A stretch of DNA of 64,000 bases, taken from assembly GCF_000759025.1 (NCBI RefSeq), contig NZ_JPOS01000016.1, positions 62,001 to 126,000 on the forward strand, written 5' to 3'. A program made the translations under genes and the position numbers. This stretch comes from Phaeodactylibacter xiamenensis (GTDB taxonomy: Bacteria; Bacteroidota; Bacteroidia; Chitinophagales; Saprospiraceae). This document shows, piece by piece, positions 7,595-16,458 of the stretch (the first letter of the stretch is position 1; each line of letters starts with the position of its first letter). The notes beneath the pieces were generated by a model. The model ran no database searches. It was not told the DNA's origin and worked only from the letters and a program-made list of their open reading frames with translations.

Positions 7595-9786
7595 AGATAC
7601 TGAAGCTTGAACTAGAAAATTTCATGTGCTTTAGCGGCACGGACAACAGGATCGAATTTACCGATGGGCTTAATGTTATTTTAGGTGGCAATGGCTATGG
7701 TAAAACAAAGCTCTATGATTCCTTTAATTGGGTCTTATTTGATAAAATCACGAATCAAGATGGTCGTCTTGACACCCCTACAGAGGAAATAAAAGGCGGA
7801 CTCGTCTCTAAGAAAGCCATTGCAGATGGCGACGATGGCGCGACCATAAAAGCAATTGTTAAGCTTACCCTAGTCAATGAAAAAGGGAAAGAAATCATTC
7901 TTGAGCGAAGCTATGCTGTGAAGAAGCTTTCTGGCATGGAAGCTACTAGTCTTGGAAAGAGTAAATTAACCATTAGCGCGAAGGATGACCTAGAGTTCAA
8001 ACCGGTAAGTTTTAACTCACAACAAGAGGTTGATGACTACATTCGCGAGCATGTTATTCAGCCCACTGTCCTAGAACACATTTGGTTCCAAGGGGAAAGG
8101 GGAATCAAAGGCGCGGTAGATACTTCTAATGCTGTCAAGCTGAAGCAAGTCATCAATAAGCTGTCTTATATCGATACTTGGGAAAAGTTTATTGAAGCTA
8201 CCGAAAATACAGACCGAAGAACCAGGGAGAAATACGAGAAAGCAGTAAAAAAATCACAAAAGCATAAGGAGAAAACAGATCTCCTAACCAGTCAAATTGA
8301 AAAGCTAGACAAAGAGCTTCATGCAATTGAAGAAAAGCTGGCTATCAAGGAAAAAGACTTGGATATAGCAGAAGATGAGGTCGACAATCTGGCGATGGGC
8401 GAAAATGTACGAGAAGAACTCCGTGCTCATAGTGCTGAAGAAGATCGTATTAAACGAGAGCTAGCTCAGGCTGAATACGACCTTGATCAAATGCTCGATA
8501 ATGCCAATCGTGACTTATTTGAAAGTTTTTGGGTAGCTCATGGCACTAGTGAAGTGCAGGAGAAGTTCGAGGAGTTAGTTCAAGATTACGAATTCAACAG
8601 AGTCGCCTCCGAAAAAATAAAGAAAAAGGATAAGCCTAAGGATTTAGAGAGTCTGTACCTCCATGATCATATCCACGACATGCTGCATAAAGAGCATTGT
8701 ACAATTTGTGATCGACCGGCTGCGAAGAATAGTGATGCCTACAAAAGCATTCAAAAATGGTTACCTGAGGAGGAAAAACCACTAGATGAAAAATTGGCGA
8801 CTCCTTTCAATCACGCCTTTCATTTAAGTGACTTGAGGCGTTCACTAAGTGTAATTAGTAATTATGCGGGTAGTTTTGAGCATGATTTTGAGCAACAAAG
8901 AATTAACTTCTTCAAGTTAAAAAATAAGAGAAAGCAGCTTGATGAAGAAAACAGAAGAATCGAGGAAGAAAAAGAAAAGCTCCTTTCAAAGTATAATATT
9001 GGTTCAATCGATGCAGGTATTAGGCTAGGCGATCGGATAAGAAGATATAATGAAAAAACGGCTTCGCTACGAGAAGAAATTGTTCGGCTGGAAGAACGTA
9101 AAAAAGTACTGACCGAGGAAAAAGCCGAAAAAGACCAAGCTCTGGATAAACTGCACGAAGGGGATATTGACCCTATCCTCAGAAAGCAAAAGGATTATTT
9201 TAGTGATCTATTAGCTGCGACTAAAACGGCCAAAGACCAACAGTATAAAGAATTGGTTGACCTACTTATGAAGGAAACCAATCGGCATTACGAAGCGATC
9301 AATAAGCAATCCGGAGCTTTCTACGGCAAGATTGTATTCAAGCAAAATAGCAAAGGAGGCTACTCTCCGGAGATCCATAATGAGAACGGTGATAATGTCA
9401 CTCCCGGCATGAATACAGCCCAGCTTCTATCTATGCAATTCTCGATTCTATTTGCCATTTTGAGTGCAAACAAAGAGTATGGCTTTAACAAGCGCTACCC
9501 ACTTATTGCAGATGCTCCCAATTCCGCGTTCGATGCCAAGAAAAAGAAGCTACTGCTACGTCAGATAGGCACCACCTTCGAGCAGTCGATAGTAATGATG
9601 TTTGAATACCTTACTAATGATCCCGAACGTGCCAACCGTTATAAGATAGACAAATCCGGAATCCGAGAGCTAATAGGCACTTTGAAGGAAGAAGGTGTCC
9701 CTATGAATATTTATATGCTTGACATCCCAGATGGTGTAAATTCCAGAGACATCAATGAGCTAACCGTTCAAATCAAGAAAATTTAA
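7591..9786 (+). CDS. DndD/Rad50-like SMC-type ATPase with CxxC hook
   Basis: 731 residues. Walker A GGNGYGKT lies at 32-39, a long coiled-coil (about 215-300) leads to a CTIC zinc-hook-like motif at 370-373 (HCTICDRPA), a second coil covers about 435-525, then an ABC-type signature region (NTAQLLSMQFSIL, 608-620) and Walker B PLIADAPNSAFD at 637-648. This is the layout of Rad50/SbcC and of DndD, the ATPase of phosphorothioation systems. Coupled to the 76-aa gene upstream. It likely provides ATP-driven DNA binding or clamping for the effector complex. Whether it serves modification (as DndD) or restriction cannot be decided from sequence. Its location with the helicase favours restriction. Confidence 0.82.
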   Translation: MKILKLELENFMCFSGTDNRIEFTDGLNVILGGNGYGKTKLYDSFNWVLFDKITNQDGRLDTPTEEIKGGLVSKKAIADGDDGATIKAIVKLTLVNEKGKEIILERSYAVKKLSGMEATSLGKSKLTISAKDDLEFKPVSFNSQQEVDDYIREHVIQPTVLEHIWFQGERGIKGAVDTSNAVKLKQVINKLSYIDTWEKFIEATENTDRRTREKYEKAVKKSQKHKEKTDLLTSQIEKLDKELHAIEEKLAIKEKDLDIAEDEVDNLAMGENVREELRAHSAEEDRIKRELAQAEYDLDQMLDNANRDLFESFWVAHGTSEVQEKFEELVQDYEFNRVASEKIKKKDKPKDLESLYLHDHIHDMLHKEHCTICDRPAAKNSDAYKSIQKWLPEEEKPLDEKLATPFNHAFHLSDLRRSLSVISNYAGSFEHDFEQQRINFFKLKNKRKQLDEENRRIEEEKEKLLSKYNIGSIDAGIRLGDRIRRYNEKTASLREEIVRLEERKKVLTEEKAEKDQALDKLHEGDIDPILRKQKDYFSDLLAATKTAKDQQYKELVDLLMKETNRHYEAINKQSGAFYGKIVFKQNSKGGYSPEIHNENGDNVTPGMNTAQLLSMQFSILFAILSANKEYGFNKRYPLIADAPNSAFDAKKKKLLLRQIGTTFEQSIVMMFEYLTNDPERANRYKIDKSGIRELIGTLKEEGVPMNIYMLDIPDGVNSRDINELTVQIKKI

Positions 9787-9791
9787 GGCTT

Positions 9792-10274
9792 ATGGATACG
9801 GTAATTACCAAGTTTAAGATCAAAGAGCCTCGTTTTGCAGAGCGGTACGAGCATCTGTTTGCTCGCTACTCTCGGAAATGGGGCGGAAGTGAGCAAGATC
9901 GCCTTGACAAGGTCAAGGTATTTGCCAAAAACTATGAGCTTTACATGTATGCGTTCTTCCTGGGGTTAAAGCATGACAGATCAATTCCACTAGGAAGTTC
10001 GGAAAAGAGTAAGTCCAATGTAATGCGTATTGAGGATTGGAGGCCTGAAGCGCTAAGAAACCATCTTGTTGCCTGCACCCTAGTTAAGGATGGCACGCCA
10101 TTTAGAGAATATGACTTCATGACCGAAGATGAAATCAATAAGAAATCAACGGAGTTGAAGGAAATTGTCGAAGCTTATACCAACGGTGGTTTGTCCATCC
10201 TGCAAGAGGAATTTGAGGAGGATAAGAAGGCTTTGGATGAGCCGTTTGCTTTTACGGAGTTGGTGTTTGAATAA
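9792..10274 (+). CDS. Small protein resembling Dnd-system-associated protein 4
   Basis: 160 residues, 5 bases after the ATPase gene. The stretch VFAKNYELYMYAFFLGLKHD (residues about 38-57) followed by RSIPL, then LRNHLVACTLVKDG and a helical acidic C-terminus, is like the small helical proteins annotated as Dnd-associated protein 4. I considered DndE, but DndE is shorter and lacks this pattern. Probably an accessory subunit of the effector complex. Function experimentally unknown to me. Confidence 0.55.
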   Translation: MDTVITKFKIKEPRFAERYEHLFARYSRKWGGSEQDRLDKVKVFAKNYELYMYAFFLGLKHDRSIPLGSSEKSKSNVMRIEDWRPEALRNHLVACTLVKDGTPFREYDFMTEDEINKKSTELKEIVEAYTNGGLSILQEEFEEDKKALDEPFAFTELVFE

Positions 10275-10287
10275 AAGACTTTGTTTT

Positions 10288-10818
10288 ATGTTAAATTCAG
10301 CATTTGAACTTGCAGAGCATAGGAAGTTGAGGGAAGTCACTTATTCCGTATCGAATAAGTTATGGGAAAAATTTGCGCTTGCTAATACAGAATTAGATAT
10401 TTCATTTAAAAACTGGACTTCGATCAAATACCTAAATGACGAAGCGAATGATTTCAACCAAGATGTAGCTAGTATTCCAAATGATAAAGGAGGACTCTAT
10501 CTTTTTTACGCCAAATGTCCGATAATTCCTGGTATCACAGAGTTTCCTTTCTATATAGGCAGAGCCCAATTAACTCCAAATCAGAATCTAAGAAAGCGCA
10601 TAAAGGAATATTTTCTACAGTATAGGAGGGAAGAGGATAGACCTAAGATAACAAGGATGTTGAGGTATTGGGGAGAGGACCTGTTTGTTGCATATCTTAT
10701 TGTAGACTCAAATCAGGATATTATTACTTCTGAGAGTTTACTCATTAATTCATTACTATTACCCATGAACGATCAAATACCAGATAAGGAGATCAGAGAT
10801 GGAGTTAAAGCGTTTTAG
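10288..10818 (+). CDS. GIY-YIG nuclease-like protein of the defence operon
   Basis: 176 residues from the ATG at 10288. A longer frame back to 10165 would overlap the previous gene by 110 bases and its extra residues look non-coding. After a ~65-residue N-terminal helical region, the GIY-YIG elements appear in order: GLYLF (69-73) for GIY, FYIGR (88-92) for YIG, a basic helix LRKRIKEY (101-108) with the expected Arg, LFVAYLIV, Glu149 in SESLLINSLLLP and Asn161 after MN. These match the catalytic Tyr/Tyr/Arg/Glu/Asn set. It starts 13 bases after one gene and ends 2 bases before the next, so it is part of the operon. Likely a DNA-cleaving effector. No longer domain gives its specificity. Confidence 0.72.
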   Translation: MLNSAFELAEHRKLREVTYSVSNKLWEKFALANTELDISFKNWTSIKYLNDEANDFNQDVASIPNDKGGLYLFYAKCPIIPGITEFPFYIGRAQLTPNQNLRKRIKEYFLQYRREEDRPKITRMLRYWGEDLFVAYLIVDSNQDIITSESLLINSLLLPMNDQIPDKEIRDGVKAF

Positions 10819-10820
10819 AT

Positions 10821-12083
10821 ATGAAACTACCCGCAATTAGAGCCAAAATGGGAGACTGGACTTATTATGTTTCGACTCTTACGTTTGAGCAGGTAAGCAG
10901 ATACGTCTCTAGAGTGGATGATGAGCTTCATAAATCGGAGAGCTTAAAGGAGCTAATTCAAAGGAGCATAACAGATAATTATAAGAGTATTGAAGAGTAT
11001 ATACTCAATCAGGAAGAGTTGTTCTTCAATGCTTTGATACTTGCTGTTTACGATGATTATCCAGATTGGAGAGAGATAGAGTTTCGGTATGATGACTTTG
11101 AAACCTACAGTATGGGGGTGCTGGAGTTTCCCAGTAAGCATAAGATATTTCCGGTAGATGGACAACACCGAGTGGAAGGAATCAAGTCTGCATTAAGAAA
11201 AAAACCTGAACTAGCCTCCCAGAAGATAACTGCTATATTTATCGGTCATAAAAATGATGAGAAAGGCATGCAAAGAACGAGAAGGTTATTCTCGACTCTG
11301 AACAGGTACGCAAAACCTGTTAAAATGGACGATATTATCGCTCTTGATGAAGATGATTCTATTGCAATCGCTACGAGGGAGCTAGTAGAGTCTTTTGACC
11401 TTTTTACCAGTGATAATGTAACTAAGTCAAAAAACAAAGCCATTCCAGAAAATGACAAGCAGTCAATAACATCAATTATCACTTTGTATCAATGTAATCG
11501 AGAGCTATTGAAGCTGTTTAGGGCGAAAAGAAAAGCTGAAGAGCCAAACGCTAAAAGAGATAATAAAAAACTTAAGGAGTATCTGAAATTTCGTCCTGAA
11601 GAGAAGGAGATAACTCTGTTTATTGAGTTCTGTTCCAGTTTCTGGAATCACTTCAAAAACTCATTTCAAGCTGTTCAGCAGTACTTAGAACAAGATAAAG
11701 AGGGTCGTGATAAACCAGCTTTAGAGTTTAGAAATAGAGAAAATGGAGGGAACCTTCTGTTTAGACCTGTTGGGCTTTTACCTACTGTTCAGGCAGCGCT
11801 TGAAATTCATAAACGCACCAATGTTCCTTTGAATGAAATTTTGCAAAAGCTTGACTTAATAGATATGAAGCTAGAGGCCGTTCCATGGAGGAATGTTCTA
11901 TGGAATCCAAATGAGAAAACAATGATTATGGGAACCTCTGGGTTAGTAAAGCTTCTATTACTATATATGTATGGAAGCGGCGTGATTCGAACAAGGGAGC
12001 TTGAAAACCTGAAAAACAAATATGCCGACAAGATCAATGCTGAACAAGTTGAAACAGTATTAGACACACTAAATTCTCTTTGA
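10821..12083 (+). CDS. DGQHR-domain (DndB-like) protein
   Basis: 420 residues. The defining motif FPVDGQHRVEGI is at 111-122, with DGQHR at 113-117. A conserved-looking RRLFSTLNRYAKPV follows (about 155-168). DGQHR proteins include DndB, a DNA-binding regulator of dnd operons, and unnamed members found in other mobile defence loci. The gene is the last of the plus-strand operon and converges on sspD with only 20 bases between. Possible roles are transcriptional control of the modification genes or protein partnering in restriction. Assignment to the DGQHR superfamily is firm, the exact role is not. Confidence 0.8.
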   Translation: MKLPAIRAKMGDWTYYVSTLTFEQVSRYVSRVDDELHKSESLKELIQRSITDNYKSIEEYILNQEELFFNALILAVYDDYPDWREIEFRYDDFETYSMGVLEFPSKHKIFPVDGQHRVEGIKSALRKKPELASQKITAIFIGHKNDEKGMQRTRRLFSTLNRYAKPVKMDDIIALDEDDSIAIATRELVESFDLFTSDNVTKSKNKAIPENDKQSITSIITLYQCNRELLKLFRAKRKAEEPNAKRDNKKLKEYLKFRPEEKEITLFIEFCSSFWNHFKNSFQAVQQYLEQDKEGRDKPALEFRNRENGGNLLFRPVGLLPTVQAALEIHKRTNVPLNEILQKLDLIDMKLEAVPWRNVLWNPNEKTMIMGTSGLVKLLLLYMYGSGVIRTRELENLKNKYADKINAEQVETVLDTLNSL

Positions 12084-12103
12084 TAGAACCAAACTCACAA
12101 TTA

Positions 12104-13234
12104 TCAAATAAAACAAGCCGCACACCCCACCCCTTCCGCATCCTCCACCCCGAGGATGTCGATCAGGCTGTCCGATTGTGCGTTATTTCGTTGGCGCTCC
12201 GTGCGCAGATAGTGTTCCCGCTTGATGGCCTGCCTACGCCCGGGCTGTGACAATTCCTCCAGGGTTTCGCCCTGCTGCCAGGTGTAGCCGTCTTTTTCGT
12301 AGACTTTGGCTTTTTCGTACAGCTCCGGGTGGTTTTCGTACAGCCATACCCATTCGATCTTTTGCTGGAAAAAGCAGAAGAAACAACCGGAACGGCTGCG
12401 GGAGTAGTGCCCGGTTTTGATTTCCCCCTCGATTTCCACCTGATATTCCCGCTTTTCGTAGTAGGCGGGGACGCCCACCCCACTGTCGCGCAGGATGCGG
12501 AAGATGTCGTCGCGCACCAATACCTCATCGTTATCGACGAGGGGGAAGTGGTCGACTTTCGATAGGGGGTAATCCGTCGTTTTGAGGAAGGCAAAGACCA
12601 CGCGGTTGAAGCCTTTAATGTCGAGGTCGAGCAGCAGGTCGAGTTTTTGATCTTGGGTGAGGCGGGGCGAGACGGGCTCCTCCACGATCTCGATCAGCCG
12701 CTGCAGGTGCGGGCTGTCCGCTACGTATTCTTCGTACAAACCTTTGATGAACGCGATCTGCCCGTTAGACAGTACCTTCCGGATTACGTCCTCGCTCCAG
12801 ATATTTTTCCGGAAAGGAAAGATCGATTGGATATTCGGGCGCTTAGAGATATAACCTTCCCGCTGCTCATCCCCGCGTATGCCTACGTAGGAAATCACCG
12901 GATCGTCTCCGGCAATGTACTGCTCAAAGGGGTCGAGCTTCAGCTTTTTGGTGCACCAACGCGCCATCGCGGAAGGCAGGTAGCCACCGTACACCTGCAG
13001 AAAGTGGTCGAAAGGGTCTTCCGGGCTATCCTTGGCGGCTTCGAGCTTGACGATAGACTGCCCGAGGTAGACCTCGAGGTTTTTAATCAGCTCGTAGGTT
13101 TCGTTAAGCTCTTTGCCGGTATCACAGGTATAGTACTCCACCGGAAGGTCCGGATGTTTGTCCTTGAGGTAGATAGCCAGTGCTGCGCTGTCTTTACCGC
13201 CGGAGATGCCGAGTACATGCTTTACCTGAGTCAT
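12104..13234 (-). CDS. sspD: PP-loop sulfurtransferase, SspD/DndC-like
   Basis: 376 residues. SGGKDS at 11-16 is the PP-loop of ATP pyrophosphatases and PAPS-reductase relatives. Cys94 (ARWCTKKLK) and CFFC (284-287, SGCFFCFF) are in the positions that hold an iron-sulfur cluster or pass sulfur in DndC/SspD. The protein activates the DNA phosphate and inserts sulfur into the backbone. It is the third gene of a minus-strand operon: sspC's stop TAA and this ATG share one base. It is visibly GC-richer than the other defence genes. A C-terminal CAAC (371-374) just before the end is unusual. No sulfur donor (SspA/DndA) is encoded nearby. Confidence 0.85.
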   Translation of the reverse strand: MTQVKHVLGISGGKDSAALAIYLKDKHPDLPVEYYTCDTGKELNETYELIKNLEVYLGQSIVKLEAAKDSPEDPFDHFLQVYGGYLPSAMARWCTKKLKLDPFEQYIAGDDPVISYVGIRGDEQREGYISKRPNIQSIFPFRKNIWSEDVIRKVLSNGQIAFIKGLYEEYVADSPHLQRLIEIVEEPVSPRLTQDQKLDLLLDLDIKGFNRVVFAFLKTTDYPLSKVDHFPLVDNDEVLVRDDIFRILRDSGVGVPAYYEKREYQVEIEGEIKTGHYSRSRSGCFFCFFQQKIEWVWLYENHPELYEKAKVYEKDGYTWQQGETLEELSQPGRRQAIKREHYLRTERQRNNAQSDSLIDILGVEDAEGVGCAACFI

Positions 13235-16200
13235 TATAAAGATTCTTTTAAAAGCTTGATCAAAATTGCTTGCCGGAGCTGCTTGTCTTTTGCTTGACTG
13301 AGCGCTTTTTTAATTCCAGTTTCGACTTCTTTGAGCTCCTTTTGCTGTCGCTTCGACAATATAATATTTCTTTTCACAGGTTCCGAATTGAAGCCTGTAA
13401 TTTCTATCTGATAAGCCTCTTCGTTTTCTTCGTCAAAATCAGTAGCGCTCAATTCCAAAAGGTTATCCAGCTCAGCAAAAGAACTCTGAAGACGGTCATA
13501 AAGGAGGCGCTCTTCCTCATCGCTTATATCGCTTAGCTGCTTACCGACTAAAGCTTGAGCAATGCTATTTAGCCACGCTGCCCGATCAGGTAATTCTGAA
13601 AAGATACGATTATAAAGGGCTCTCTGCCGAGGTAAAAGCAGATGGCTTTTTATGCCTTTATACCGCTTCTGCATCTTTTTCCGATACACCTCAAAGTCAG
13701 CCCCTTTCTCTCCAAAAAATGCTGACAACTGCTCCTCAAAGCGCCCGATCAAATCCTCATAAGCCGATCGGAGTTCCGCAATACAGGACTGTACGCGCTC
13801 CACAAAAACGCGAAGATCATCCTCTGACTCGCTTAGCTTATTGAGGTTAAGACCAAAGCAGGCAGGTAGGTCTTCAAAAAAAGTCTTTTCTAACTCTTTG
13901 GCATCTTTGATAGTATCTCTGAACCCTAAAGCATCGTGGCTTAGGTTTCTGGTTTGCTGTGTATATTTTGGCAACTGCGCATAAAAGACTAGAAAGGGTT
14001 TTGCCGTTTGCTGGAAACCTGAAGCCGTAACTTTGTCTTCTTCATCTTGCTGAGTGAGGGCGCGATAACGGTTGAAAAGATCAAGTTTTACGCCTTCTAT
14101 ATTGAAGGTTTTGATCTCGTGGCGCAGTATTTCACGCATTAACAACTCCAACACTTCACGAGATAAATTCGGAAGATAACGGCCGTCTTTGAAAAGCGCG
14201 AAATCTTCTCGCTTGACAAATAAAAAGGTAATCATCCAAAATTCCAGGAAGCCATCCTTTAACCGGAAAGGTGGACGCCTAAGCAACTCGTAAAATTCCT
14301 TTAGCTTCCGTCTATTGCCTTTAGCGATTTCAAGGAAACCCTCTGATGCTTTCCATAACGCCTCGAAGCTTGGAGCCTCAGGGCTATCGCTAAATGATGC
14401 AGTGACAGCACTCTGCTGGGTGTGGATTCCGGTATCATGCAAAAGCGACATGTAGATCGCCTTCTCAGCAGGAAACCGGTCTACCGGCAGCCCCATATAA
14501 GGTTTATTCCAGTCTTTTGTAAGGGCCTCTATAAACTGCCGTTTAGCGTTATGGATAGGGCTTGAAACGGTTACTTTGTTTGTATGCTCATTACGGAACG
14601 TCGGCGTATTACTGTAAATATCATCGGCTATCTTCGAGAGCATCACGTTAAGCCGCCGTTTTGAGGTGACATTTACCTCCTCGCCTTCGTAATACCACAA
14701 TACATTCTTTCTCAAAAACAACTCCTCTCCCAGTAACTCATTGAGCTGCTCGATTTGGCTATTCTTCAGCTCAAGTAATTCTCGTTTTGCTACCGGATCA
14801 TCATTGATGGAGGATAATGCTTTTTCTGCTGCTTTGATATCTAGAACCCTCCTAGTAACCTCCTCCGTATTCTGGAAGATACCGTACAATATGGGCTGAT
14901 TGCTGATATCAAAAAGCTCGTCTGGCTCAATATCAAAAAGTAGATTAATGATACCGTCTGTTTCTTGCTCTTCCAGGTAATCAAACTCTAAAACAGGCTC
15001 TTTGGTGACCTCAAATCGGAAAATACGAGGAGTCCCTGTGATATACGTAGCGGCCTTAGCTGGCACATAATCGTAGTGAATAAACGGCCTAGCTTCAAAT
15101 GCCACATTTTCCAAGCTACCAATCTCTTCGCGTGCCTCCTTAAATAACCGATCAATATCGACATCAGTACCTTCGAATATCTTATACCGATTCCTGAAGG
15201 ATTGATAACGAATGATCTTCTGTTTTTCAAGCTGATCGACAATAGGCTCAATGTTCCCTTCACCTAAACAGGCTTTGGAGTAAGCGGAGAGCAGAGCTTG
15301 GTCGATCACAGCAGCATTGGTGCCAAGAATATTAAGTAGGCCAATGGTTTTTACAATTTTCACTGCCCGATCGACCTGAGCGGCATCTGCAAAGCTTGAT
15401 TCTACCCGGTCAATTGCATCCCTTAATCTTACCCATCTCGAAAAGTCGGGATTATAACGGGAATTTAGAATTTGATAGAAATTGTACTGTAAATAATCAT
15501 ACACCTGCGCCAGATTATAATAAGGTGTCTTGGCAGAGGACGTAAACGATTTTAACCCATGATGCTCTTCAGCTTGAAGGAAGCTGAACAAAGAGCGTTC
15601 GTTTTGTCCATATCGTTGCAAAGCCACAGTGAGTACCATGGCACTCAAAATATCGAAAGGGAATAGGTGGTCTACAAGCTCTTCTTCCAATTTATTCTTA
15701 AGAGCAAAGGCACGTTTTTCCTTGATGAGTTCAAGTAGCTTACGATCAAAAGACTTTGATTTAAAGGAAAAATATTGATTGATATACTCAGAAGCCAAGT
15801 ATAGCAATTGTTCTACAGGCTCGTTAAAAGCCAGCTCTTTCAACCGGCCTTTTACTTTCTCCCATTCTTTGCGTTGAGCCTCCGTAAGCCCAACCGCGTA
15901 AGCATCGAAATTTTGGTGCAGTGTGGTGATGAGCAGTATGTTCTTTTGCTCATCATTCACAAACTCTGCTAACTGCTGAATAAAGTAAAGTTCACGGTCT
16001 GGGTCAACGCTAGCCGCATGCTCTAAGAATTTGCCAAACTCATCAACAACAATAACTAAGCACGCTTGATCCGCCTCTAGCGCTTTCTGCTTTTGCTTAA
16101 GTACTTTAAAAAGGTCTTTGGAAGAAGCCTCAGCTCCAAATTCATTGGCGAGAGCATCCAGAAATGAATCTTTTTCTCCAACTATATTTAGAAACTCAAA

Positions 16201-16458
16201 CTTATTACATCCGTTGAAGTGACCATTTAAAGGCTCAAAATACTGGTTTTGACCTGATAAATGTTTCTCAAGAGCTATGATAAACGCCGATTTACCCGTT
16301 CCGTAACTACCAATAATCGTAAACGAATGTAAGCCGCTCTCAAAATTTGAGCAGATCAGATCGTAAATTCTACGGCTATTATTGGTTGGTAAATAGCTAA
16401 AAGAATCTTTCTCTTGATCACGAACTATATTAACAGATGGAGAAAAGCTATTTGCCAT
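13234..16458 (-). CDS. sspC: Large P-loop ATPase, SspC-like
   Basis: 1074 residues from the ATG at 16458 (MANSFSPSVNIVRDQE), which overlaps the end of the DUF4007 gene by 11 bases. A longer frame to 16572 lies wholly inside that gene and is rejected. Walker A GSYGTGKS is at 50-57 and Walker B with the AAA-type Glu, VVDEFG, at 137-142. The remaining 900 residues are helical and charged with a C-terminal coiled coil (KRQQKELKEVETGIKKAL). Position between sspB and sspD and the size fit SspC, the ATPase of single-strand phosphorothioation. BREX ATPases have a similar N-terminus, but no other BREX gene is present. Confidence 0.78.
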   Translation of the reverse strand: MANSFSPSVNIVRDQEKDSFSYLPTNNSRRIYDLICSNFESGLHSFTIIGSYGTGKSAFIIALEKHLSGQNQYFEPLNGHFNGCNKFEFLNIVGEKDSFLDALANEFGAEASSKDLFKVLKQKQKALEADQACLVIVVDEFGKFLEHAASVDPDRELYFIQQLAEFVNDEQKNILLITTLHQNFDAYAVGLTEAQRKEWEKVKGRLKELAFNEPVEQLLYLASEYINQYFSFKSKSFDRKLLELIKEKRAFALKNKLEEELVDHLFPFDILSAMVLTVALQRYGQNERSLFSFLQAEEHHGLKSFTSSAKTPYYNLAQVYDYLQYNFYQILNSRYNPDFSRWVRLRDAIDRVESSFADAAQVDRAVKIVKTIGLLNILGTNAAVIDQALLSAYSKACLGEGNIEPIVDQLEKQKIIRYQSFRNRYKIFEGTDVDIDRLFKEAREEIGSLENVAFEARPFIHYDYVPAKAATYITGTPRIFRFEVTKEPVLEFDYLEEQETDGIINLLFDIEPDELFDISNQPILYGIFQNTEEVTRRVLDIKAAEKALSSINDDPVAKRELLELKNSQIEQLNELLGEELFLRKNVLWYYEGEEVNVTSKRRLNVMLSKIADDIYSNTPTFRNEHTNKVTVSSPIHNAKRQFIEALTKDWNKPYMGLPVDRFPAEKAIYMSLLHDTGIHTQQSAVTASFSDSPEAPSFEALWKASEGFLEIAKGNRRKLKEFYELLRRPPFRLKDGFLEFWMITFLFVKREDFALFKDGRYLPNLSREVLELLMREILRHEIKTFNIEGVKLDLFNRYRALTQQDEEDKVTASGFQQTAKPFLVFYAQLPKYTQQTRNLSHDALGFRDTIKDAKELEKTFFEDLPACFGLNLNKLSESEDDLRVFVERVQSCIAELRSAYEDLIGRFEEQLSAFFGEKGADFEVYRKKMQKRYKGIKSHLLLPRQRALYNRIFSELPDRAAWLNSIAQALVGKQLSDISDEEERLLYDRLQSSFAELDNLLELSATDFDEENEEAYQIEITGFNSEPVKRNIILSKRQQKELKEVETGIKKALSQAKDKQLRQAILIKLLKESL

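Noticed and set aside
9792-10274. DndE
   Set aside because: Longer than DndE and lacking its N-terminal pattern. It fits a Dnd-associated small protein better.
12163-13297. Several long open frames overlapping the SspD gene on both strands
   Set aside because: They lie wholly within the GC-rich sspD gene, show no family resemblance and are explained by its codon bias.
13234-16458. BREX system ATPase (BrxC)
   Set aside because: N-terminal similarity only. No PglX, PglZ or BrxL gene nearby, while DUF4007 and PP-loop genes point to Ssp.
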